Origin: Hysterium pulicare CBS 123377
Lineage: Eukaryota > Ascomycota > Dothideomycetes > Hysteriales > Hysteriaceae
DNA: 64,000 bases
Assembly (NCBI GenBank): GCA_000467715.1
Contig: AJFK01000502.1
Location: 1-64,000 of the forward strand
Direction of reading: 5' to 3'
Below are positions 1 to 11,579 of this stretch, one piece after another. Made by a program: the position numbers and the translations under genes. Positions within the stretch are counted from its first letter, which is position 1; each line of letters opens with the position of its first letter. The notes below the pieces were generated by a model. That model searched no databases. It was not told the origin of the DNA and was given only the letters and a program-made list of their open reading frames with translations.

Positions 1-1423
1 GTATCATCGAAAGGAAAACCCGTAGGGTTGTTCCACTGGAGCGGGCACGGCCCTTCCCCTTTCCTCTGGAAGCGCCACGTCCTGGTCGTGTTGCAAGCCT
101 CACCGGTTCAGGAGAATTCTGTGAGTCTGATTCCGGAGAGTCCTCGGTCAACTGAACATGTGCTGTAGTAGAGTCCCCTTCGGCCCCGCTTAAGGGAACC
201 ATCGCTTGAGTCTGGCGTGAATCAAGCATTACAACAGCACTACTGCCAGTCGCTGTAGCATGCTGGCTGCTTGCATGACCCCCTGCCTGAATCGGCCTTG
301 AAGTAGATAAATCTCCTCTGTTAGGAGTTGTGTTCGGGCCATGTCTTGGATTCGGAGGTCGTCCTATGGAACTGCCTGCCCCTGGATCGGCCACACTAGG
401 CATGATTTGAGGTCGCCGATCAACATATTGCGACGCCATAGGTACCTGGCCACCAAAAGTCTGCTGGTACGAATAGTAACCGGGTCCATGTAAACCCGTC
501 GGATACATTGGTGGACCAAAGGGTTGTGGAACATCTCCAGACCTCATGTTGCCATACTGCTCCATATTCCTCATTTGCCCCTGGTAGCTAGTGTAATCAT
601 TCCCCGCCATGCGAGGTTGGACTGTTTGTAGATTCCTATGGTCTCCCTGGTCTGGCTGCCAGTTCGTTGAGCGATAATCAAAATCTAGAGAATCCATAGA
701 GGTACCAGGATAGTTTAGATTCTGGGCTCTGAGGTTTGCAGTGTTGAAAGGGATGCCGCCAGGCTCCTGGCTGAATACCGCAGAATTCACAGTATTGGTT
801 GGTTGCATTTCAGCCGCTCCAGCAACGTTCGGCATTGGACCTGTAGCTGAAAAGCGGTTTGCATTCATACCCATACCTGGGCGCCTTCGACCCGCATTCG
901 GGTTGGCATTGAAGTGCGGATTCTCTCTTGCAAAATCTCCAAAGGCATTAGTTTCATGAGGCGAAAGTTCTTGAGCAGAGGACGGAGGAGGCTGAGAGGC
1001 ATTAGTGGAAGTTCCCATTCTGCTAGGAGTTCCTGGGAAGTTGAGGTCTCTTCCGCGGTGACGTGGCTGTCCAGATGATTGAGGTCCCACTCCTGGGCCA
1101 ATATATTCAGAGGCTGTCGGGACACCAGAAGGTTCCCCAGGGCCAAACCTCATGAGTGTTTGCTGCGCACGCGCTCTAGAAGCCGCCGTGGTATCTTGGT
1201 ATAAGGCCGAGGACGTTCCTGGGAATGGTACTGGAGTGGTTACTTGAGGAGGGCCTTGAACAGGTGCTGCTGGGGCTTGCACATATGCCTCAGCGGAGGT
1301 AGTATCATTGGTGTTCGACCCAACCCTCTGTCTGTGGAGGACGGGCTCCTCACTGGCCTCATTATTATTGTCCGATTTCTGATCTGAACCTTGCTCGTGG
1401 CCTTGGTTGAGGGAGAAAGACAT
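1..1423 (-). CDS. Low-complexity hypothetical protein, N-terminal part (runs off window)
   Basis: An uninterrupted reading frame starts at an ATG whose first base is 1423 and stays open to base 1, giving at least 474 codons; the 3' end lies outside the window. The product begins MSFSLNQGHEQGSDQKSD and is rich in Pro, Gln, Ser, Asn and Gly, with no hydrophobic segment. The last visible part is acidic/serine-rich (about residues 415-440) and then basic and Gly/Arg-rich (GRGASRGKGKGRARS), as in intrinsically disordered nucleic-acid-binding or nuclear proteins. No domain is recognised. The length of the stop-free frame supports a real gene. Function unknown; a disordered regulatory or RNA-associated protein is only a guess. 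Confidence 0.7.
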   Translation of the reverse strand, partial: MSFSLNQGHEQGSDQKSDNNNEASEEPVLHRQRVGSNTNDTTSAEAYVQAPAAPVQGPPQVTTPVPFPGTSSALYQDTTAASRARAQQTLMRFGPGEPSGVPTASEYIGPGVGPQSSGQPRHRGRDLNFPGTPSRMGTSTNASQPPPSSAQELSPHETNAFGDFARENPHFNANPNAGRRRPGMGMNANRFSATGPMPNVAGAAEMQPTNTVNSAVFSQEPGGIPFNTANLRAQNLNYPGTSMDSLDFDYRSTNWQPDQGDHRNLQTVQPRMAGNDYTSYQGQMRNMEQYGNMRSGDVPQPFGPPMYPTGLHGPGYYSYQQTFGGQVPMASQYVDRRPQIMPSVADPGAGSSIGRPPNPRHGPNTTPNRGDLSTSRPIQAGGHASSQHATATGSSAVVMLDSRQTQAMVPLSGAEGDSTTAHVQLTEDSPESDSQNSPEPVRLATRPGRGASRGKGKGRARSSGTTLRVFLSMI

Positions 1424-3221
1424 ATTATGATATCGTTTGTCGTGACCGAAGAAGCGGATGGTCACTGAGGAAGGAAATAAAGTATTTTTGTCCCATGTAG
1501 GATTGAATTGTTTCGAAAATGCTGTTTATATGCGTATTAGGTGGCAGGGTAAGAGAGGGGCACTTTCGGTCCGCAAAAGGAATCCTCCGATGAAAGTGAA
1601 TGTCGTTGGGCGTGTTTTACCCACCTTGGCTTTTTCCAGGCTACCACAAGCCTCGTGATACAGCATTAAGATACCCTAACTGTAGTTCATGATTGTATTA
1701 CTTTCTTTAGCACTGAATTCTTATCGAGGCCCCAAGTGCCGATCCGAACTCTTAGTTCTACACTTTGCGCATATGTTCCTTCTCCACAGGATCAAACCTA
1801 CGATGCAGAAATAGAACGCTTCCCAACTTATGACAATACCGTGGCTTCTTTATCTTGAAGGCCCATACAAAATCTCAATGATGTCTTACTACTTGTCTTT
1901 CGCCCACCAAAGGCAACCTAGCGCTAAGTTGTAAAAGGAATGTCGAGCTCGTGATCATGCAGCCGTTGCCTCTTTGGACTCTAAAATCATTTAAAGCAGT
2001 ATGATAGCATTGTAGTAGTCTCCTCCTTCCATATATAGGGCAGTGTCAATGTTTATTTAATCTCTTATCCTTTACTTCTCTATCATTTTCTAGGGTGAGA
2101 GACCCAAACAAAGATTAGACTCGTGATAAATATGTCATTGCCTTTCTACAGTTCATACGCAGGTGGAGGGAAAGACCCAAGCAGTAACAGGATGCCTCTT
2201 CCTAGGAAAACAGTCTTATAATACCTATTAGAGCTCTTACCTCTTACTGACTAATACTATTTAAGGGTAAGAGAGCTAAGGAAGTGCTGGACTTGTGTTA
2301 ATGATGTTATCGTCTCTTTGGAACTGGTGCACAGAGGAAATCAAAGAGATGTGCGGCGAGAGCATTTCTCTTTCTAGAAAAGTAATGTCTTAATACTTGC
2401 TACAGCTCTTGTCCTTTACTAATCTATACATATCTAGGGGAAAAGACGTGAAGAGTGCCAGGCTTATGACAACCCTGCTATCGCCTTACTACAGCTCATG
2501 CACAAGCGAAGTAAAAGAGTTGGGCGGCAACTACACTGCGCCTTTTAGAATTAGACTAAAAAGTAATCTCTTAATATTCTTTTAACTCTAAGTCCTTTTC
2601 TCAACTATACTAGATTAGTATTTATTCTAGTGTTGAGAGACTCCAATACTTGTGTTGGGGATGCCATTACCTTTCTACGGCTGATGTCGAGATAGAGGTA
2701 TGCCGAGAGAGAAAGATCCCGTCTCTTAATGCCTGCTTTAAACCTCTACCCTTTTCATGGTATACATTAGACCACAGGTATATAGTATCTCATCTCTCTA
2801 GCTCGTGTCCATGAGGTCCCAGCCTTTCTAGAGCTTATACGCAGGTACAGTAGTTTATCAATTTCAATATTAAATAGCTATATACTAGAACAGAAATATA
2901 AAGTTTATAAACATATATCTCTATCTTTAACTAGACTTTGAGAAAGGAGGAAATCTGAGCAGCTCTTACAGCAGCAAAATCCATTCACATATCTTCCCAC
3001 AGCCCAATCGTGCTGCGTGGACCTCAGCATACGTCTCCAAAAGCCCAAGGTTCAACACCTAAAGTCACATTATCAGAACACTAAAGTTCAATCTAAGAAG
3101 TCATATTCAGCTCTATCTACTTAAAAGGAGAGCTCTATCTTTAGAGACCAGGATCCATTTTAGCACCTATCCAGGACTAACTACCAGAAACTAAGCCACA
3201 CACAAACCTCGTACCAGGACC
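1424..3221. other. Gene-free spacer containing a degenerate tandem array
   Basis: The stretch between the partial gene and the 3' end of the next gene holds no convincing coding frame. Bases 1424-1660 are the probable promoter of the partial gene. The 2050-2850 part is a diverged tandem array, listed separately, and 2850-3000 is strongly AT-rich. Confidence 0.6.
2050..2850. repeat. Degenerate tandem array, about 170-bp period, 4-5 units
   Basis: The same order of motifs returns about every 160-180 bases: a CTCTTACCTTTACT-like stretch near 2069, 2231, 2404, 2584 and 2742, then a TCTAGGGGAAAGAGAC-like stretch, then ACTTGTGA followed by GCCTTTCTACAGCTCATAC. Units differ at many positions, mostly by transitions and small indels, and the fifth is incomplete. 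This fits an old satellite or duplicated element decayed by RIP. No coding capacity is seen. Confidence 0.65.
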
Positions 3222-4663
3222 TCAACGGCGGGGAGCCCTAGGTCCAGAGGCGCGACGCTTCTTTGGGCGAGGCTCTTCCTCCTCCGCCACCTCCTGCTCT
3301 CTCTTAGCCTTTGCAGCCTCCTTCCCTGCCCTAATCTGAGCGGCGCGACGGTCGTTCATCACCCGGTTACCCTTGACGCGCATGGCGCAAGCCTTGGGAG
3401 ACGTCACGAAGGTGTGTAGCTTCTCTCCCTTCATGATAGAGTCACATGCAGATTTGCTTAGGCGCAGCAGTTCGATCAGGGCATCCAGTCTCTCCTGAAA
3501 GGTCACATTCTTCATATAGAATTGCTCCTGGTAGGGGTCGTACTGCGAAAGGTTGAAGCCGTTTTGGTGGATCTTCAAGGCGATATGCTGTTTTTGACAC
3601 GTCAGGGGTGCGTTTTTACCATTATCCCATGGAGGTTACTTACAAGTAGAGTCCACATCTGCTTCTCGACGGTACCGGGCTCGTAGTAGCGCCGCTCGGG
3701 CTGATCCAACCAACGGTTATTGAATTTGTATGTGCGCTTCTCCATGCCAATGGAGAGGTCATAGAACGCGTTGACAAGTTTTCTGACCCAAGCTTGCTCG
3801 TCCTGTGGAGTTGTAGGAATAGATGGATCGGCATCTGGGATCCAGAGGGCGAACGAAAATTCATCCTTGGCGTTGGCGTAGCTAGAGAAGAATAGGCCGG
3901 TGGTGTCGTTCCGTTCGTAGATTTCAGAGGCAGGTAATTCACCCTGGCTGGGTGTAGAAGGAGCTGCGACAACGTTGGCGTCACTTTGGTCGGGTGAAGT
4001 TATCTCCTCGTCCTTGATCGGGGTAACCTCTGATCCGTTGGAGCTTAGCTCTGACTCGCTGCCCGCCAGAAAAGGAGTAAATGAAGGCGCTGGGAGTACA
4101 GTAACGTCACCTCCCTCTGGTGAAGCTGTCTCCTCCTCCTTGATGGGAATAACCTCTTGGCCTTCGAAGCTTGGCTCAGACTCGCTGTCTGCAGCGAAAT
4201 GAGTAAATTCCATTTCGTTGTCGGAAAGGAACGGGGTAGCTTCAAAGGAGCTTTGGCTTTGTGGGGCTAGAGTTGCACTAGTCTGAAGCATGTTGGTGCT
4301 GAAGCGGAAATCGCTGCCGAGATCCATCATCATTTGGCCCCTGTTTGATGTAGACGAATAACGAAGAGGGTGAGAGAAGATTGAGAAGGAAGAGTCTTCT
4401 TCTGTCTCATATCCAGATCGGTCTGAGTAAAAGGAGTGAGGTTGATTGAGCTGAGCCAGACCACCGCCGTAGAACGAATCGGACGTTTGGAGAAGTCCAA
4501 AGGGAATGTCATGTTGATGGAACCCACTCTGCCCAAAGCCTGTGGATCGATCTACGTAAGCAGTCATAGTGGAGAGAGCATCCTCCAAGTCTTCATCCAC
4601 TGGAAGCAACGGATCGTAAGGTTTGAATTGGGGATGTTGGGACGAAACCTCCGAAGGATCCAT
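3222..4663 (-). CDS. Putative nuclear regulatory protein with conserved C-terminal domain
   Basis: Two exons (4663-3644 and 3587-3222) joined by a 56-base GTAAGT...CAG intron, phase 0, give about 461 aa. The N-terminal half is acidic and Ser-rich, with two imperfect copies of a 40-residue module containing IPIKEEE and TPIKDEE, both fitting the SUMO consensus psi-K-x-E. The C-terminal half (from KDEFSFALWIPDAD) looks folded and ends in a basic tail with PKKRR, a likely nuclear localisation signal. I chose MDPSEV at 4663. An in-frame ATG at 4753 would add 30 residues encoded partly by a (GA)n repeat, so the repeat is more likely 5' UTR. The family is not identified; the architecture suggests a transcriptional co-regulator (inference). 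Confidence 0.72.
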
Positions 4664-4669
4664 GTTGGT

Positions 4670-4673
<4 letters not shown>

Positions 4674-4703
<30 letters not shown>
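4674..4703. repeat. (GA)15 microsatellite in 5' leader
   Basis: A pure GA dinucleotide run lies just upstream of the chosen start codon of the minus-strand gene. On the coding strand it is a CT tract, common in fungal core promoters and 5' leaders. Confidence 0.9.
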
Positions 4704-4707
<4 letters not shown>

Positions 4708-7633
4708 CAGTTGCTTGTAAGAAAGAGGAGAATTTTCTTATCGAGCAGCTCATCGACGATGGTTTGGTGGTAGTGAGCTGAAGTTTGTTGTGAGGGCAAA
4801 ATTATGAGGACTTCGCGCGGGAGCGGATTATTATAAATCCAGGCAGGTAGTGTTGGTGAATGCGGTCATGCAACGGTCGTTAGGGAGGCTCTAGAAGCAT
4901 GACCCCATCAACCTCAACAAGCCGCGTTCATGCACCTGCAGTTACCAATCAGCTTCAAGATTGATACCCGGTTTCTAGAAAGAACTCGACCTACAGCTAT
5001 TCAATCAAGGAAAAGGCAGCAAACATCTGAGCAATTGGTATGTTACACTTACAGAGTTTACTATGCTCAACCATGTTCCGGGCACAAGATGGAACCGAGA
5101 GTACAGACAGCTACTGAGTTGATGAACAGGTACGCCCCTTGTAGATATTTTAACCCAGTTCCAGAGAAGTTGAGCTTGCTACTCATATGCTCGAGACATA
5201 GGACTGACACCTTTGCGGCCGACCACCTACTGACACCTCATCAAAGGCGTGACCGAAAATCCGTTTGCACAACACGAGGGATAATCGCCCTGTTACAGCC
5301 TGTAGACTGACTTGGAAACGGTCAGCTATGATCCAGCAGATGGTAACTTCGCAGGACGGCCAGACCGAATAGCTGCAAACGCCAATTCTCTGTATGCGTG
5401 AAGAACCACACGCTTGTGGAGATAAACGTTTCGGGGGGTCGAGGGAAGTATTATGCGAAACGAAGCGTTTCGTAGTATGTCGAATGAGAGAAGCAATGGA
5501 GCATCCTGATGGGCCTTCAGCGCAGAGACCAGTGACCTCTCCTGTCAACCTTAACAGTAACCGACCGTGCTAATTAAAAGGTGTAAATTAGATCAGTGGA
5601 ACCTTAGCGATTCTGTCGAACACAAAGACGCGAATGCAATGTTGAAAGACTGCGGAGAAAGACAACTTACCGTGGAAAGGAAGAAAGAAGCCACCATCTA
5701 TAATTCGCATAAGCATTCGGGGCTTCTCGAAGGCAGGGTTAGCAAAACCACTGTCACCGGCATACTGCTGTGAGCATGAAAGAGGAGGAGGAACACAGTA
5801 AATACACTGTCGGGCTTTCTGTGTCGTCGTATATGCGAAGACTTTGCAGTGCTTCACTGGTCTGCTGGAGGTCCTCAGATCCACTCGTGTAGCTGAATAC
5901 AAGAGTCTCTGCGTGCAACCGCGCAATCCACGTCGGAATATTGAAGCAAAAACAGCTTGAAGCCCCGGTCTTGCTAGGGCAAGTTTCGTACACTAGAGAA
6001 TGAGTTGGCAGACACAGTGAGAGAAGGAAGGAACAGAGTGGAAAACGAGCGTCCAATTTCACGGTCCCTTTCCTTTACTGCGCAGTTGGCGCATGATGTC
6101 GCGCATCTATACAAAGAGCACTAGCTAGTCAAGAAGACAACTCCCTCAAAGCGTAAACCTGAGTTTCGAAGATTTCCAATTCCGAAGGAGTAATGAGTGG
6201 ATGGAAAGCGGCCGAGACATCGTGGAAACCAGCATTTCAAGTCTACAAGCTTTCGCTACACCATCCAGAAACCTCGGTCGTGAAAACCGCATCGCAAAGA
6301 GATTTGTATATTTATACTTCGCTCGGTTACAGCGGACTCAAGCGGGCAAACCATACCTATAAAGAGGGGAAAGGAGTCTCGGCGCGACGCGATGAAGAAA
6401 AAGGAGAAAAGGAAAAAGGAAACGGGAAAGAGGAAAAAGGACCTCATTATTGAATGAATCAAAACGATGATTTACAAATGAATCCAAGGGGGCACATAGA
6501 ATGGAAAGCGGAAGGAACTTCACAGTTGTGATTGAATTTGCAGCTTTGTCCCTTGCCAACCTCTTTCATGGCTGCCGTAAGTCCCAGACATTCACCCTAT
6601 ACAAATTACTGACCCTTTTCACAGTGTATAGGAAAGCAATTGACGTCTACTCGGCCTTTGGATTGCTGATGATGGAAGTCAATGGATAAATGATTGGAGA
6701 TTGATTTCTTGTTAGCGGTTTCGTCATACAGTGCGTACAGTACGTCGAACACATTCACGCTCTGGGAAGGGCGCTGACTCCTTTCGCAGCACAACATACC
6801 GCGCTCTACCCTTTCTCCCATTGCGTTGTTGATGATAAGATTCAGTGGATGCAGGGGGGAAGGTTGGAAGTTGAGGTTGGGCTTGGAAACATGGGGCTAG
6901 GCGGTGAAATGATTTTTGTAAGCGACAAGGCATATGGACAGGGCTCTGTAACAGAGTAGAGGAGCAGGCAGGTTCAACGCCGGAATTATTTAGATTATTA
7001 TATTACTTGTGATTTGTTGTACAATACGCAGCCTCTTTTCTTGTTCAATATATGGTTTGGCAAGATATGAGTGTGACAATCCATGAATCACGGGGTCAGT
7101 GGAAAAGCTTCGAGGTCTTATCATGTACTCGGTGCATCAAATTTGCGTTACTTTTCACGGTTTCATTGCTTTAAATATGTAGAAAGTTTGATAGCTGCAA
7201 AACGAGAATTTCAAGGCATACGTACACCCAGTTTAGCAATCATCACGTGATGGCGACTAGTTTCGGTGCAATTGGAAGACACATACGAACACGGATCAGG
7301 ACAAAACATTTATGCAGACTGCCCAAAGAGTTTTGAAATTACCGTGAGCTGGAGTAAACAAAGTCGAGGTATGAAGACACAATAAGAAAGCAAATTTTGC
7401 GGGAGAATACAAAAGTGTAATCGAAAACCAGAAACAGAAAGAAGGGAAAGAGGCAAGAAGAACTAGAACCGAAATATGCTATCCCAGACTGTGGTATTCC
7501 GTGAAACTCCCTAAAGACTCGTCATAGCTGGACCCGAGGCCGTTCCTATATCCGCATTAGACCAGGAAAGAAGTGACGCTTGTCAAATAGAATGATGAAA
7601 TGGAGTGTTAAGGATTCCGAGCGGCAGTTGCTC
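4704..7633. other. Intergenic region, 2.9 kb, no supported gene
   Basis: Only short overlapping frames are present and none has recognisable composition or splice continuity. It includes the promoter of the minus-strand gene ending at 4663, a small inverted repeat (CGAAACG, AAG, CGTTTCG near 5455-5475), a purine-rich GAAAAAGG tract at about 6385-6440, and a TCACGTGA palindrome at 7243-7250. Confidence 0.55.
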
Positions 7634-9105
7634 CTACGAACCCTGCTCCACGTTCTCGATCCCTCCATTCAACGCCGCAAAGCTATTCCTCGCATCAGCA
7701 ACTGGCGTCGCCTCATCGTTGCTGATTCCCCCATTCAAATTTCCCACTCCGCCACCGATTCCTCCCATCCCCGAGTTACCCAGCCTCGCGCTCTCATCTT
7801 CTTCGCCCATGCCGTCGACATCGGGCCAGAATCGTTCTTCAAGCCAGCATATCTGTCGAAAGACCTCCTCACATCTCAACATTTCCTCCTTCCCATTTGG
7901 TGCAGTTGTGGTATTTGCGAGTTCGTCTACAAGAGCGCGGGTCGCGTCAACGAATTTGGAAAAGGGTTGAGAGGTCCAGTTTGGGATCAGGGCTTGGTGG
8001 AGAGCAATTATGTGAGAGTCGGTGGATGGAGTTGAGAGGGAAGCGCTGAAAGTCGAGGTATACTGCCATGCGCTACGATAGCACTGAAGCAAGTGTTAGC
8101 AAAATATCAATCCTGAAATCTTCAAGGGGCAGAGGTTGTGGAATGAGATCTTAGGCGTACGTGTTGTGTTCCCCACAGGACAACCATGCCTTCAAGTAAT
8201 GAAGCACTTGCACTACTCGAGCTGAGAAATAGATCTAAGAACGCGCGGGTGATGGGGTTCATTGGGTCCTGGCCTAGAGCCAAGCCGTACTTTGTCGTCG
8301 TAATCTCAAAGAAGCTCATTTCTCGTCGCGTATTATTCAGCGCCGATATTAGAAGATCCATAATCCGGTACATTGGGTGAAATTGAGAATTTGTTGTCTG
8401 CGGAAGGCGGATCTTGGCCAGCAGTTGCCCAATAAAGCGTATGTATCCACGCTGATAATGACCATCTTGCACCATCCATTGTGAGAGAGGCGCCGAGGCT
8501 AAAGAACCACAGCCTGCATGGGAGAGAAAAGGCTGCTGAGTGGCTTGTGTGAATTGAGTATTGCAAACAGCGAGGAGGTGACTCGTCAGGGAGGGTAGAA
8601 GAGATGAAGGTGCAGCATGCATCTGAGGAGCGAGAAGTTGCCCATTCCGGTCGCGTTTCGCATTCGGCCCTCGACGATGGACTTGAAGATTTGGATTCGG
8701 ATGCGTGCCATTCAGTATGCTTTGGCCTTGGTTATTGTTATTGGGCATGCTAGGGTCGATCGGAGCGGTTTGAGGATTCTGGGCCATATGCGCCTGAGCA
8801 TCTGCAGAAGCCAGATAGGCCTGGCACTCCTGAAGATGCTCAATCTGGCGGGTCGTGTTTTTCGCTCGTACGAAGCCACAGTGAAGACATCGGACTTTAT
8901 TGCACTTGACGCGGGTCAGTTAAATTTCGCGGTTGGACACAGTAAATGGCTCGAACGCGACGGGAATTCGCATATGGCTGCGACGAGGGGGTGCACGAAG
9001 GTGGTTATGGGGAGGAGGGCTGATAGCCATTACCTTCGATGGAGTGTCCTGGTCTTGGTACTCTTGGAATGCTCTTCGTATGTCTGGATTGGCGTGTCGT
9101 CCCAT
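7634..9105 (-). CDS. Zinc-finger / TENA-THI4-like (heme-oxygenase fold) protein
   Basis: Three exons (9105-9034, 8904-8161, 8083-7634) give 421 aa; both introns are phase 0, with CTGAC and GCTAAC branch sites. Splicing exon 1 to exon 2 yields CNKVRCLHCG followed by IEHLQEC, a C-x2-C...H-x3-C finger resembling BED-type fingers (about residues 25-51). A low-complexity linker follows, then a helical domain with LSQWMVQDGHYQRGYIRF (about 165-182) and, across the second splice, WGTQHCYRSAWQY. These motifs are typical of the TENA/THI-4/PqqC family, which includes thiamine-salvage aminopyrimidine hydrolases. Combination with a DNA-binding-type finger suggests a regulatory or ligand-sensing role rather than plain salvage (inference). 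The C-terminus has a Gly-rich insert. Confidence 0.8.
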
Positions 9106-11579
9106 GCTGATAGTCTGTATGTTACTGTATCATGGGGAGTGTATTGTGGTCAGTCATGTAAGATTCGGGTCGTGAAAAGACGGCGGAATCGAGGTGTTCA
9201 GCAGGATAAGCGGCTGTGACTAAGGAAAACCTTTCCTTGTTGGGATGCCTGCGCACCTCCTGAGCACCCGAGGCAGTCGCAAGAGAAGCACAATTTTGCA
9301 GGGCAGTGATATGTTTTCTGCAGAGGTTATGTCTTCAATCGCTCAGTGAATATTCTAGTTGTTCATTCAGTCTTTTCCCAGCAGAACAATCAGATTTTAC
9401 GGTACGTGTATGAATAGTTAGCCGCCTTTCTCTTCCAAAGACCCACTCCTGCCATTCGTTTAGTAACCGGTTGGCTGCTCTTGGCATGGCGGATTTGAAA
9501 CAATTTGAATGCCTCCGCCGCCGAAAAATACATGTTAGACGTTTCGATTACGAGAATACTTTCACTAAACAAAGAAGAAAGATAGGATTTCATTGAGCTT
9601 ATGCGCTTTGCAATGCGCCCGAATCGGCTCTACAAACTGCGAGACTCTTGTTGCATCAAACACAGAGTATGATCTCCGTCCACAGGTCCATGGGCACTCA
9701 TGAAGCTTTTATTCTACCTAGCACAACATGTTATTATGCCGTGCAACACTCCAACATCGGACAGGGAGCATGAGATCTGGCGCACTGTTAGATGCTCCTA
9801 CGAACGGATCAATGCAATGGTTGAACAGCTGTCAACGTCCAACTATTGGACAACTACTTCGTCATCACGGCACTCCCGTCCCTGCCGAACTCATGCTCCA
9901 AGGAAGCCGACAACTTGCTCATATCTTTTAACTGAACCATCTTCTATAGTTGAGAAACTCAAATAAGTTGGACGACAGTTCTAAACGATACAACCCAATT
10001 TTACTGCATCAACATTCAATGAACATACCGAGTCAGCAAGGTGGACTGCGGTAATTACTGATCGGAAAGCTTCCTTTCAGTCTTTCACCGCATCCCAACT
10101 CCAACATCCACTTCCCAGGTTGGCCACATGCACATCCTTACCTTAGGGCTGATGTCAGTCTGACTCTACCATTGTATCCAGGATGCATTTCTTCCATTTC
10201 ATTTCGAGGGGTCATTGCCTCCCGGTTCTTCCCTTCAGCCGGTTAAAAAGTCGGGCCTACACCTTCCCGAGGTCTCATTCAATGACCATTCAACGACCAA
10301 AATGACTAAGAGGCTTGAGTTACTACAACTGCAACACACCCTCGTGGCCTTCTATGAAGGGTAAGTGGATAGGTGGATGTCACACAGGTAGATCTTTTGG
10401 TGGCGTGTGACTTCCACGCTTCAAGTCTTTACCGAGAAGAACCGGCAGAAGGGTGATGATTGACAAAGTGACGCAGTTTCGGTCCACAACGGCTTTGGAC
10501 CCAAAGCCAATTAAGACACGAGGGCATGAAGATGAATGCACCATTTCAATCTCTGGAAAAGCTTGGCTGATGCGGGGAACGGAAGCAACCGTATGAACCT
10601 ACCAAGTCAACTCTATTATTTCCGCCGGGCACATTGGCGAGGAAATGGGGCGGAGCGGATAGTTAGGCCTCATCTTGTTTCGACGAAGGATGAGGCTGAG
10701 GTACGTACTAAGACTCTGCTAAATTCTTTTTATATCATGTCGCCCAGAATAGCTGCCATCTTTACTTGCAGTTGTACATTCTTTGCCAGACCGACTGTTT
10801 TCCTTTCGCAAACAGTATTGCAAACATTTTCTCCTCTCATTCGTCGGAATCTGCGCGAGGTCGATCTTGCTCATGTAGGGGACTCCCCCGCATCTTGGTG
10901 ACCTTCCAAGTTTTCCACCAAGCATTCCTTGCATGTCGATCTATACCAAAACACAGCCAAATCTCAAGCCAGCACGCCGTGGCTCCAGCCAGCCGCTGCA
11001 GACCCCGACATCGTCATGGCCGCACCACAGCTAATCAGAGTCCGGTACCTGGATATGGACTGCTAAGCCGAGGTCAGCCCTGCATGACAGCATCTGCCTT
11101 TACCAAATGTGACCCTCGTCCATCGGGGTGCCATGCCAGAAATGTTCGACGAGATGCAAATCCTAAGACTCTGCTGCGTCACAGGTTGCCTTGAACTTGA
11201 CTACTACCATGCTTCCAACCATCATTATCCGCCCAAAACACTGCCACTGGTCGGCCGCTTCATCACCGCCTCTAAGCTGAGGGTCCGCTGCGGTCAAAGA
11301 AGCTCAATCCTTACCGACTCATTGTTTACTGCTTGTTGATCCTGCAGAATGACCACTGAAGTCCCTCTCGTGACGGCAGCTCGCCGAAGCGAGGCAGATG
11401 TTCTTAAAGCCGAAATGCCCCAAACTTTTGAAGCTTCCTTCTGGAGCTACAAGCTGCAAACATTACTACCGCAAACAGACTTATCCGAGCATTCTTTCAC
11501 CAGCTAATGCAATTGCGACACAAAGGCACAGCTTTACCATATAAACATACACATCGGTGACAGCCCTCACACTGCGATC
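9106..11579. other. Intergenic region, 2.5 kb
   Basis: No frame has domain-like composition or coherent splicing. The last 100 bases before 11580 form the GH5 promoter, with a TATATAA-like CATATAAAC element near 11540. A short ATG frame at 10303 followed by GGTAAGTGG looks splice-like but no partner exon was found. Confidence 0.5.

Noticed and set aside
4930-5310. 126-codon plus-strand frame downstream of the GA repeat
   Set aside because: No domain, no splice continuity, low-quality composition; likely chance.
5446-5480. Small inverted repeat CGAAACG-AAG-CGTTTCG
   Set aside because: Arms of 7 bases with imperfect extension are expected by chance in a 64-kb window.
10303-10362. Short ATG frame followed by GGTAAGTGG, as in a first exon
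   Set aside because: No compatible second exon found within several hundred bases.
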